Shown here piece by piece: positions 10,928 through 20,373 of a DNA stretch of 28,409 nucleotides. The notes below the pieces were generated by a model, which was not told the DNA's origin, made no database searches, and saw only the letters and a list, made by a program, of their open reading frames with translations. This DNA comes from Rhynchonema sp. JSB1_4. Its lineage: Eukaryota > Nematoda > Chromadorea > Monhysterida > Xyalidae. Both the position numbers and the translations under genes were made by a program. Positions within the stretch are counted from its first letter, which is position 1, and each line of letters opens with the position of its first letter. The stretch spans positions 1 through 28,409 of the forward strand of contig JASAMV010008458.1 of the NCBI GenBank assembly GCA_030248065.1. Direction: 5' to 3'.

Positions 10928-11776
10928 CAGTGTAGTACTTGGTCAGGGTGTTGACGATAGATAGATTGGGACCCGAAATGTGTTGACGATAGATAGATGA
11001 CCCAAGTCCGAAATCTGGGGGGGTCGACCCAAACTTGTTGACGATAGATAGATGGTGGGGGGGTGTCGCCAAAAATCAAGGCATAGTATAGTGCATTAAG
11101 AAGGTAATAATGTGTAAATATTAATAAAAATGTGTATAGATGTACTAAATCGCGCTATTTTTGCCTATTTGTGGTGAAAAATACCGATTTTGAGCCATTT
11201 TGAGGCAAAAATGTCAATTTTGGGTTCGAAATGTGTTGACGATAGATAGATTGTTCCCAAAATTTGTTGACGATAGATAGATTTGCCCATATGTGTTGAC
11301 GATAGATAGATGAAATCAAAAAGTGTTGACGATAGATAGATGAATTTGGGGGGGACCCCCAGTGATGTGGTTGGGGGGGGGGTATGGGGGGTATTACCCC
11401 CCAACTGCTAGGTAGCTTTCTTGCTCCGAAACCCATACCCCCCAAACTGGCTAGCTAGCTTTCTTGCTCCGGTCATCAAGTAAGAAAAGTGTTGATTTTA
11501 GTGCCAAAATGACCATTTTATGGGCCAAAATGGTCAAATTCGTTCAAATTTTCTCACACGTGCACAAAAACACGCATTTTAAGGCTTATTTTAGCATAAT
11601 TTAGACCAAATTTTATACCGCTGTTTTTGACTTCTGGACCAATATCCCCCCAAATCGGGGTACCCGGCTAGCTAGCTAGCTTTCTTGTGCCGGACCCCTC
11701 CAGCTAGCTAGCTTTCTTGCTCGGACCAACTACATCACTGGGACCCCCCCACCCCCCCCCCCCAAGTACTACCCTG
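10928..11776. mobile_element. Element B, copy 2, inverted, split by element D
   Basis: Same family as 9894-10368 but in the opposite orientation. Terminal repeats CAGTGTAGTACTTGG (from 10928) and reverse complement CAGGGTAGTACTTGG (to 11776). Flanks GTACCAGC (10920-10927) and GTACCAAC (11777-11784), 7 of 8 matching. Seven 18-mer motifs are present, three and four, as in copy 1. The CGCG palindrome of the core has shrunk here (11149-11155). Without the 381-bp insertion and its duplication it is about 460 bp. The near identity of the copies means recent activity. Confidence 0.88.
11360..11740. mobile_element. Non-autonomous hAT-like element D (innermost insertion)
   Basis: Ends are CAGTGATGTGGTTGG (11360-11374) and, read backwards, CAGTGATGTAGTTGG (11726-11740), 14 of 15 identical. 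GGACCCCC at 11353-11360 and 11741-11748 is an 8-bp duplication; one C is shared with the terminus because the target is a homopolymer. A motif like GCTAGCTAGCTTTCTTGCTC occurs twice near each end in the same orientation. The A-rich core contains the Ebox-like CACACGTGCAC rather than the CGCG palindrome. It lies inside copy 2 of element B. Confidence 0.85.
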
Positions 11777-12105
11777 GTACCAACCAGCCGAGCTAGAGGG
11801 GGTCGTACCACTTGGGGGGGATCATCTGGAAACCGAAATTTTTATGTCTAAATACAAAAAAAATGTGGCTAAAGCAGTAATTTCGCGCGCAGCGCGCGAT
11901 TTTTCGTCTATTTGCAGACAAATATGCTAATTTTATGCAATTTTAAGCCAAAAATGAATGTTTTGGGTGAAAAGTTAGGTGGGGCGGCAACCTACCTACT
12001 GTACCAGGGGAGGGGCGGCAACCTACCTACTGTACCAGGCGAGGGGCGGCAACCTACCTACTGTACCTAGGGGGGACCCCCCACTCCCCCCCAGCTACAC
12101 CATTG

Positions 12106-12501
12106 GCCCTGTCCACGTTAACCTATCGGCTAAATTGTAATCACCTAGGTATCCATCGTTGCTGTCACGCCTCGAGCGGTTGATGTTTACCCTTTTCGTG
12201 TCTGAAACGAAATAAAGCACTACTACCACGTTGTTCCACAGCCGTGTTTCAGCTGTCTGCTTGCCGCTTTCCGCCGAACACGCGCCCATAGAACTTCATT
12301 TTGCTCGAGTGCCGCTGATGTGAGTGACCACAGAGAGAGGTGGAGAAACGAAGGGACACAAATCTCGAAGGTGGCGGATCACATCAGAGGGTGTCAGACC
12401 AGAAGTAAGAGGAGAAGCAGCAGAAACACAGCTTTGGTCTGGTCCTTAATTTATATTGCATTCGATATTTGGCCGAAATCTCAACGCTCCGAACTGCCAG
12501 C
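12106..12501. promoter_or_regulatory. Upstream region of the ERp44 gene
   Basis: About 400 bp lie between the end of element C and the ERp44 start codon. It presumably holds the promoter and 5' untranslated region, but I see no TATA box or other certain signal. A CAG acceptor-like sequence (GAACTGCCAG) ends one base before the ATG. On the minus strand an ATG at 12289 opens a short frame starting MGACSAESGKQTAETR; it resembles an acylated N-terminus but has no supported continuation. Confidence 0.35.
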
Positions 12502-15500
12502 ATGGTTCTCGTGACAAGATTTGTTCTTCGCTGTTGGTCGTTTATTCTCGGCATGCTTTTGGTGAGTCGATTTTCCTGCTATGAATCGCAAAGCAGCCTC
12601 AATTGAGTTCATTCGCGTGATAATTTGTTCCCAAATTTTATTTTACAGCCGTTCTTTACCCTCAATGTTGGTGCTGCGGTCGTGCAACTGACAAATGAAA
12701 ATTTTGACAGTGTTATCGGTTCGGTTTCTTACTTCGAAAATCCTTTTTTTATTTGAACCCAATTTTGATGTTCCAGCGCAGTTTGATGTTTTCAGGCAGC
12801 GCAGAAGTCGTGTTCGTGAATTTTTACGCCGACTGGTGCAGGTTCAGTCAAATGCTGACGCCGGTGTTTGAGGAGGCATCTGAAAAATTCAAGGTTTGCA
12901 ATTTTTGCGAACTATGCGAAATGTGATTTTGAATTTAGAATTCAATCGTGGTTTCAGAATGAGCCGCCAGGCCGGGTTGTTTGGGGAGCGGTAGATTGTG
13001 ATCGTCAAAGTAAGTTTCGTATGTTGTTGTTGACAGATTTGGACATTTGGTTTTTAGTTTCCGAAAACAGCGAACCCAAAATGCTGGTAATTTTACATAA
13101 ACTCGTGTTCGTCTCGCATCACAACATTCGAAACATTTTGTTCTGTGGCCAAACTATTTGATCACCATCGATGGGCTAGAATTCGATATTTCTAATTGTT
13201 GCTGACGCCGGCTTCTCACGGTCCATCCTGTTTCAGCCGAAGTTGCTCAAAAATACCACATCAGCAAGTATCCGACGTTGAAATTATTTCGCAGCCAGCA
13301 AGTCGCGAAACGCGAGTTTCGGTACACAAAATCGGCATTATTTTTCATTATTTACTTTTTCTCGTTGTTTTTCGTCATGCAGTTGCTTCATGCAGTTGCT
13401 TTGCAGAGGCCAACGATCGGTAGACTCTTTGTCCGAGTTCATCAGGAAACAGTTACAAAGTCCGGTGGCCGAATTGGGCTCGCCCGATGAAGTTGCGCAG
13501 AAAATCGACGTTTGTTCTCGAGTTTTGGAATTTTTGTTTAATTTAAAATTGAAATTTTATTGAAATTTAATTTTTCTTTATTTTTCGTACTATTTCAGCA
13601 AAAAAAGCGCACAACCATTGGCTATTTCGCAAACGATCAAGGTCAGGATCGCGAGCATTTCTTGAAAATCGCCAGAAATCTGCGGGAGGAATGCGGATTT
13701 TTGATTGGTACTGGGTGAGTCCAATCGCTTGTGCGCTCCGTTTTTTGCACATTATTTAGACGTTATTATTTATTGTTTCAGTCCTGCCTTTGCGTCTGTA
13801 ACGGCCAACGGCAATCGCGTTGTCTTTCGAAATCCAAATGTTTGTTAAAAATTGTTTAAAAAATAATGGTCACATGACCACCGCTATTACATTCTTGCAG
13901 ACTCAACCGAACGAGGAGCAAGCTTTCAGCGGCGATATGAACAATTTTGATTATTTGAAGTTTGTTGGAATCTGTGCTGTGGCTTAATTATCACACCTTC
14001 ATTGCGAAAGCAAGAAAATTATAAATTTCTAGCCAATGGATAACGGACAAGTGCATACCGTTGATTCGAGAAATCACATTCGAAAACGCTGAAGTTTGTC
14101 ATTTTTTATACTGTCAGTTTTTACGCGTGGCCACGACAAACCATGTAATTTCAGGAGCTGACAGAAGAGGGCCTGCCGTTCCTAATTCTGTTCCGACAAC
14201 CGGACGACGAAAAGTCGCTCGAAGTGTTCACGCAGGAAGTTGTGAGGCAATTGAGTGATATGAAAAGTATGTAGTGCGGAGTGGTGGGAAAGCGTTTTTG
14301 CTGTCTGCACAAACATTCATTGTAAAATCATTTGGGCAAAAATCATCAGCAAGGGTCGCGTGTACGGAAGCGCGCTGTGTGTTGCGCTAATACGAATTTT
14401 CTATGCATCAACAACTAATGCCTTTCCATTGACAATTCAGGCACAATCAACTGCCTGGTGGCCGATGGCAAAAAGTTCGCGCATCCCCTGCACCACCTGG
14501 GCAAGGCTGAGAAGGACCTGCCCATCATCGCCATCGACAGCTTCAGGCACATGTATCTGTTTGAGGACTTCTCGAAAGTCACGTTAGTCGTTAGTTTAGT
14601 AAAAGAAGACAACTGTATGAGTATGAGACATATGTAGATTGCATTTACGGGGTTATGTTTCAACAACATTTGGTCATGTGCCGCATTACATAAGTAAGCA
14701 GAAAATTGTTGATTGTTCCGCATCCGTTCAAGCCATTCAACATGATAAAGTGGGGCACTCAGCGCAATCAATCACTGTAGTCTGTATCTGTTGTGGCAGG
14801 CAAATGGTTGCAATGTGCCCTTGTTGAGGGGGGATGGATCCAGATGGTTACCCTCTACAACCTCTGGAGGGTTGTAATGTACCCCTAAGGTTAAAAAAGA
14901 TGTTTTTTGCACGCATTGTACTGCAAGGTTGGCCAAAACATTAGTTCTTTTTTTTGCATTTTGGCCGAAAATTTGCCTAAAATGGCTTTTATGTGGTGTT
15001 TGCGATACTGTTAGCCAAAAGGTGCTCTCAGTTTCCTACATTATTTGTCACTAGCATGATGATCCCTGGTTTTGCAGGGTGGGCGACAAACTGCGTCAAT
15101 TCATATTGGACCTGCATTCTGGCAAACTGCACCGTGAGTTTCATCACGGACCCGATCCGACCAATCCACCTACGCCCGATCCCGAAAAGCCAGCAGCGGT
15201 TAGTTTCATTTTCATATTATATAGCCGCATTTACAGGTTTTTTTGGCAAGCGAGTTTTGTGATTATGAAGCTTGCACGAGTTGTGATTATGGTACGAATT
15301 ATCGCGCTGTGTGTGATCACGCATTGGCATTTATATCACGTGATTTCCAAAGCTTTACTTAGGCCGCGTACAGATAGAGCTGGTTCTGGTTTTACTAAAA
15401 AAAATTCTATGTCCGAAAACCAGAACCAGAGCCAGCTCTATCTGCACGCAAAACTGGAAATATTTCTGGCGCAATATTTTTTATTCTATGTCAGAGAACC

Positions 15501-18500
15501 AGAAATATCTCCAGCTCTATCTGTACGCAAAACTGGAAATATTTCTGGCGCAGTTCGAAACATTTATGTCACTATGTTATTTGAAAAAAAACGTGGTGTG
15601 TGGATGCTTGCAACATTTTGTTTGATTACAGGGTGTGCCGAAATACATATACCTGGTATGAATTATTGTTTGTGCAGTAATTGTTTCGATTTGTGATAAA
15701 CTTTGGCTAATTGTTTGTGGTCTGCTGTATGCGCTTTGCCAGCAATCTTCCATCGTTTGCAAACATGTTTTCAGCTATGATGTTTTCAGGTGCCTTAGAA
15801 TTCTAAACAAGGCCCCTAGTCTGCTGCGCTATCAGAACTAAACTTTCCACTTCGATACAGTTTGTTGATGTTCTCTCTCATCCATGCTGAGGGAAAGCAG
15901 AGAGACACCACTGGGAGAATTTTCACCACAGTGTTTGAGGTACATTTTCCAAAAAACTGGTTCAAGCACAAGGTGCTCAACGGAAATTCTTAAGTGTAAA
16001 AGTCCGACCAATCAGCAAATAAACCGCTTGAACTGCTTTTTTTGGAAAATGTACCTCAAACACCGTAGTGAAAATTCTCCCAGTGGTGTCTCTCTGCTTT
16101 CCTCAGCATGGATAAGAGAGAACATCAACAAACTGTATCGAAGTGGGAGGTTTAGTGCTGATAGCGCAGCAGATTAGGGGCCTTGTTTAGAATTCTCCGG
16201 TATCTGAAAATATGTTTGCAAACGATCGAAGGTTGCTGGCAAAGCGCCCACATCAGACCATAAAAATTAGCCAAATCTTATCACAAATCGAAACAATGAC
16301 TGCACAAACAATAATCAATACCAGGTGTATGTATTTCGGCACACCCTGTAATCAAATAAAATGTTACAAGCACACACCACGTTTTTTTCATAAATAACCC
16401 AGGGACATAAATGTTTAGAACTGCGCCAGAAATATTTCCAGTTTTGCGTACAGATAGAGCTGGAGATATTTCTGGTTCTCTGACATAGAATAAAAAATAT
16501 TGCGCCAGAAATATTTCCAGTTTTGCGTACAGATAGAGCTGGCTCTGGTTCTGGTTTTCGGACATAGAAATTTTTTTTAGTAAAACCAGAACCAGAACCA
16601 GCTCTATCTGTACGCGGCCTTAACTGCCAGCTTGAAAATTTACTTGGCATGTTTTTAGCCACAAAGCGCCAACCATGAAAACCCATGGTTCCCTAATCAA
16701 AACGCAATGTCATCACACGCGTTCTCGCATTTCTTTTCTGTCCCGTTGTACCAAAAGTATTCAACGAACTAAACCGAAATTTGACAAAATAGACAATGGT
16801 TCCGTCACTAACTGCTTGCCTGTTTGTCCTCTGCATGTCTGCATGTTACATATTTACCGTACGATGCCATGTAAGCTACCGTACAAAATCCCGACAAAAA
16901 CCTTACAAATAAAATCCCAGCAAGCTCAGAAATTAGGAAATATACGGCCGTTGAACCGATACGCGTACTGACCGCCGTGTCGCTGCTCAGTTGCCTGATC
17001 TTGGAGTCTCAGAAAATGTTCTTTGCGGTTTTCTTAGGGATTTTGTACTGTCCCACAATTCAATTTACTTATTCCCAATCCTAGAGCTCAGACCTGTCCT
17101 TTTGTCCAATTCTCTTAGAAATACAAGAAAGGCGTCGACAAACACATCGGCCACGTGCCCAAGACCACAACACCGATGTCGGCACCGGACACAGACAAGG
17201 ACCGGGCTGAGACCACGAGCTCAGGACCGGCCACAAATGAAACGTGGGAAGAGGGGCTGAAACGGAAACGGAAAGAGAAAATGGAGTTGAATGTAATTGA
17301 TAACAAATGGGTGCGTAGAATAGATCGAAAAGTTTCGGTTCTGTCTGGGTTGCTTTGTTTATGTTTTCTCTGTGGTTGATGCCAGTGCTGCACGGGTTTT
17401 TCTCTTCTTGTTTCTTTTACTGGTTTCGAAAGTATCTTTGGAAAAGGTCAGCTCATCGACACGTCCACAAAAATGCACGAAAATTGTTTGCAATTATTGT
17501 CGTTTTTGCCGCGCTCGCTTCTGCTGAATTGGACGACGTGTTGCACCGTCTTCCTGTTACCACAAACACACGCTGTTTGCCATGCTTTCACGGGTTGCTT
17601 CGGTCCAACTTGCTTTTGCTTTTGAAATCGACACAAGTAAATTTCACGTTTACTTTTCCAAGTGCACCGGTTTGGGCGTGTTGTTCTCCTTGTTGCAAAC
17701 ACGGCTGTGCTGCAATTCTATCAAATCAACAATCCTGAATGAATTCAAAACGCACATTTTCATTTCAACATGGTGTGCAAGTGTGTGTGTGTGGGTCTGT
17801 GTGTTTGGGTGTGTGTGCGTCTGTGAATCTCCGTTCATGCATTGTTACGACGACCGCCTTGATTTGTTTTGGGTGTTTTTCTATTTCTTGTGTGCATGAG
17901 CGTCGTTTGTTGGTTGATTTCCAAAATGCAACTTAATTTGAGATCTCAGTCCTCCTAATCCCAGCTTTCTGTGATGTGGTGACCCTCCGACTGATGTACC
18001 CGAATGTCTGTAAGCCAGCCAGTGCGCCCATCAAACTTCAAAAGTTTGAAAAAATACGTGAAGTTGATTGCGTGCGCACTATTGGCATGCAGACGGATCC
18101 ACCTGTTTGTGATGCCAAATTTGTCGATATTCTTGTAGGACCAACAGCAACAGCAACCAGACCAACAACAGCCAAATCAACAACAACAAGTTGACCCCAA
18201 CCAGCCCCCACAGCCGCCCGCGCAAAAGCCCCGATCGCAAGAGGTGCTGTGCTGCCTTTGGGACCTGAACTTACATTTTGTTTCTACTTCCTTCTCTTCC
18301 CGTTTTGTCCTACTTATTTCACTTGAATCGCGAATGCCCGGCTTGCAATTTTGGTATGATTTTATCAGGTTCATTTGGCTTGCGATGTCAGTCAGCAGAA
18401 TGGCTTGCATCCATTTTGCATGTTTTTACAGCAGGTTTAGGTTCAGTAGTCAACTTGCAGTTTTTACGTTGAGAATGGAGAGTTAAATCTTGATAGTGTT

Positions 18501-18653
18501 TGCGAAGCGTTAGGGCTCTAAAGATTATAGTTCTATGGACATTTTTTCAATCAAGTTTGGTGATTTCAGGTGCAAACCGACCCACCGGAGTCTGTGTTCA
18601 AGAAGCTCAAACCATCGCACACACGCTACACGATACTCAAGGACGAATTATAA
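12502..18653 (+). CDS. ERP44: ERp44 homologue (endoplasmic reticulum thioredoxin-domain chaperone)
   Basis: Retains unassembled or Ero1-type client proteins in the early secretory pathway by mixed disulphides. Exons: 12502-12561, 12649-12718, 12796-12893, 12958-13009, 13237-13321, 13407-13509, 13599-13714, 13782-13839, 13901-13959, 14033-14093, 14155-14266, 14441-14582, 15078-15198, 17119-17310 (less sure), 18139-18243, 18570-18653; all phases agree, 505 residues (441 without the doubtful exon; human about 406). Exon 1 is a signal peptide. The first thioredoxin domain has the YADWCRFSQ active site (Cys58), with ISKYPTLKLFRS following. Later marks: EITFENAEELTEEGLPFLI, AIDSFRHMY, and LDLHSGKLHREFHHGPDP, with its histidines conserved as in the pH- and zinc-sensing protein. 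The end is RYTILKDEL, a canonical retrieval signal. A charged and a glutamine-rich exon enlarge the C-terminal tail. Likely polyadenylation signal at 19325. Confidence 0.93.
14822..15000. repeat. Decayed relative of element A in ERp44 intron 12
   Basis: Between 14893 and 15010 the sequence follows the core of element A (9595-9715) block by block: GTTTTTTGCA, a CTGCAA step, TTGGCC, GGCCGAAAATTTGCCTAAAATG and GTGTTTGCG. I judge it to be about 70% similar by eye. The CGCG palindrome is lost. Preceding G/C runs and a GGTTGTAATGTACCCC stretch may be the remains of its arrays. Terminal repeats are not recognisable. Confidence 0.55.
15362..16619. mobile_element. Foldback transposon in ERp44 intron 13
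   Basis: Two nearly complementary arms, about 15362-15966 and 16027-16619, surround a 60-bp loop. Both ends start GGCCGCGTACAGATAGAGCT. The flanks are TTA on each side (15359-15361 and 16620-16622), a 3-bp duplication like that of PIF/Harbinger elements, though the superfamily is inferred only from this. Each arm also holds a small inner inverted repeat around AGAGCTGGTTCTGGTTTT and two direct copies of a block containing CTGGAAATATTTCTGGCGCA (15434-15473 and 15513-15552 on the left). The left arm has an 18-bp insertion near 15781. It encodes no transposase. Confidence 0.85.
17784..17825. repeat. GT-rich microsatellite
   Basis: An imperfect run of GT dinucleotides interrupted by GGTCT and TTGG lies in the intron between ERp44 exons 14 and 15. 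A simple length-variable repeat; nothing else is seen. Confidence 0.7.
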
Positions 18654-20340
18654 TAGAAAATCGCATTGCTGTATAGGTTTGTAGTTGGGATTTTGTGCTT
18701 CGAATGCTTTGTCTTCTGATTGGTTTCAAACATAGGCCACAATCGTGTTTGAAGCATGTAATCCCAAAAATTGCTGGTCACTATAATTTATCTACAACAT
18801 GAAATTATCCGTTCATAATCACTAAGTAAATCTACATAATTTCTTCCACACATGGCCCTACTTCAGTTTTGTTGGTATAATCTTCCGAACCTCGCGGTAT
18901 TCTTATCGTAAGTTTCAAATTTATATTCGACGATTTCCTTAATACTGTAACTGTTATCATCAAACAACATCGCACAATATATCTAATTCAACAAAATCCT
19001 TTTGTGCACAGTAAAAGGACTTTTTTCTGACCCTGACCCTTTCTGCATACTTGCGCATAAGCATTTTTTCGTGTACCGCATCGTAACACGTGGTGGTCAG
19101 GTTCCCCAGTTCCAGCACGTTTCGGTTCTGAGCCTTGGTTTTTGTTGTGTGTACTGGAACACCAGCTCATACCATACCTGCGCAAGTGGTGTGGAGCGTT
19201 ACGATCTTATGCTACGTAAGGTAAAATACACATTCAGATTCTAATACGTGTAGGTGATAGGGATCCGCTCTCTTGAAAACCATTCGTTTCTCTCACCTGC
19301 TTCAGGCTACTATTTTCCCACAAAAATAAAAATTATAGTCTTCGCGATGTTAGTTCGGGCTTTTTTCTGTTCTGTTAATGCTCTATAATTTGACAAGCAA
19401 AAGTCGCGATTCTGTTGTATTTTTGTGTCACTAACGTTCAGCTCCCTGGTGTTGTGGTCTCATGTAATGGTGAATGATCGCTGAATTGGAGATCTTTGAA
19501 ATTTTTATGGCAAGTGATTTTATTGTCTATTTATATGGATTTTGTGGTACTGAATGAAAATTATGTTGATATTGTGCGCGTTTGCTGTTCTGAATTGTTA
19601 ACTGATTGGAAAATGCCTTATTTTGTGATGTTTTTATTGATAAAGTGTTTATTTCGCTTCTAATTTTTCACAGGTTTATTGTTGTTGTTTTTGGTTTAAG
19701 GACTGCATCTGTTCTGTGCTACATACTAGAATCCTGAAATGTGTACCATTTGATTCTGGGTCTGGCTTCGACCTAACTTGGATGTACGCATCGTTTACAA
19801 AAGAGCCACTCACTAATAATTTCTGTGATACTGAGAAAAATTGTGTGACACATGTGGTTGTATGTTAGCAGCTTGTGGGATATCTTAAAGTAATCATCAG
19901 GATATCGCTTGTATTTGCTTATCTATAATCTGGAATATATGCCGTTTTCATGAACTGCTGACATTTTCTCGGCACGATTTTCTTTTCTCCGGCAACTTTT
20001 TTTCATTGGGAGAGATTTTTTGACGAATGAAAGGCATTGCTTTCTCACGTGTGAATGCACATTTTTATTGGAATAAAACGTGAGACGGAAAGTTGAAGCT
20101 ATATTTTGAAATCTTTACAGTTGTTTCCGAGAACAACTGGCCTTCAGGACCATATTTCGTTCATTCGCTATTGGTTCATTGGTGCATTTTTCACAAACTT
20201 CATCCGGTGATCCCGACGAGCAACACAATATTTCGCTTTCACCGTAGATGTTATCATTTCGCAATGGCACCAGTGATCAGCTTTTCCTGACCGGAAAAAA
20301 AGCTCAAACACCCCAAAAATGAATAAGGAACTTATTTCAG
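18654..20340 (+). other. ERp44 3' region and spacer to DUS1L
   Basis: This holds the 3' untranslated region of ERp44 and the intergenic spacer. AATAAA occurs at 19325-19330 and at 20072-20077; the first is the better candidate for ERp44. No exon with splice support was recognised. The spacer ends in the acceptor-like CTTATTTCAG at 20331-20340. Confidence 0.45.
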
Positions 20341-20373
20341 TAGCTGCAGAACTTGTGCGACCGTCGCGGTACA
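20331..20373 (+). promoter_or_regulatory. Splice acceptor just before the DUS1L start (5' leader or trans-splice site)
   Basis: CTTATTTCAG ends at 20340, 33 bases before the ATG, with no upstream coding exon. It may end a 5' untranslated intron or accept a spliced leader. The sequence cannot tell these apart. Confidence 0.4.

Larger units (their letters stand above)
10847..12105. mobile_element. Non-autonomous hAT-like element C (outer shell of a three-level nest)
   Basis: Ends are CAGTGGTGTAGCTAC (10847-10861) and, read backwards, CAATGGTGTAGCTGG (12091-12105), 12 of 15 identical. Flanks are GCCCTGGC (10839-10846) and GCCCTGTC (12106-12113), 7 of 8 matching. The motif GGGGCGGCAACCTACCTACT recurs twice on the left (10868-10920, the first shortened) and three times on the right (11983-12067), same orientation. 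The core carries CGCGCGCAGCGCGCG at 11884-11898. Removing the inserted copy of element B leaves about 402 bp. The GTGTAGC terminus is typical of hAT elements. Confidence 0.85.

Noticed and set aside
9894..11776. CRISPR-like array of evenly repeated 18-mers
   Set aside because: Spacing is irregular, the copies lie inside a transposon with terminal repeats and target duplications, and the host is a eukaryote.
12095..12289. Minus-strand frame starting MGACSAESGKQTAETR, like an acylated G-alpha N-terminus
   Set aside because: It runs into element C, no suitable donor was found, and no downstream G-alpha exon was recognised.
15079..15696. 205-codon plus-strand open frame
   Set aside because: Only its first part is an ERp44 exon; the rest runs through the donor into the foldback element.
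17976..18194. Open frame with protein-like wording (IGMQTDPPVCDAKFVDIL) overlapping the glutamine-rich ERp44 exon in another frame
   Set aside because: Its acceptors would need phase 1, but the preceding ERp44 exons end in phase 0. The frame closes soon after entering the exon, and the shared QTDPP with the last exon is only five residues.
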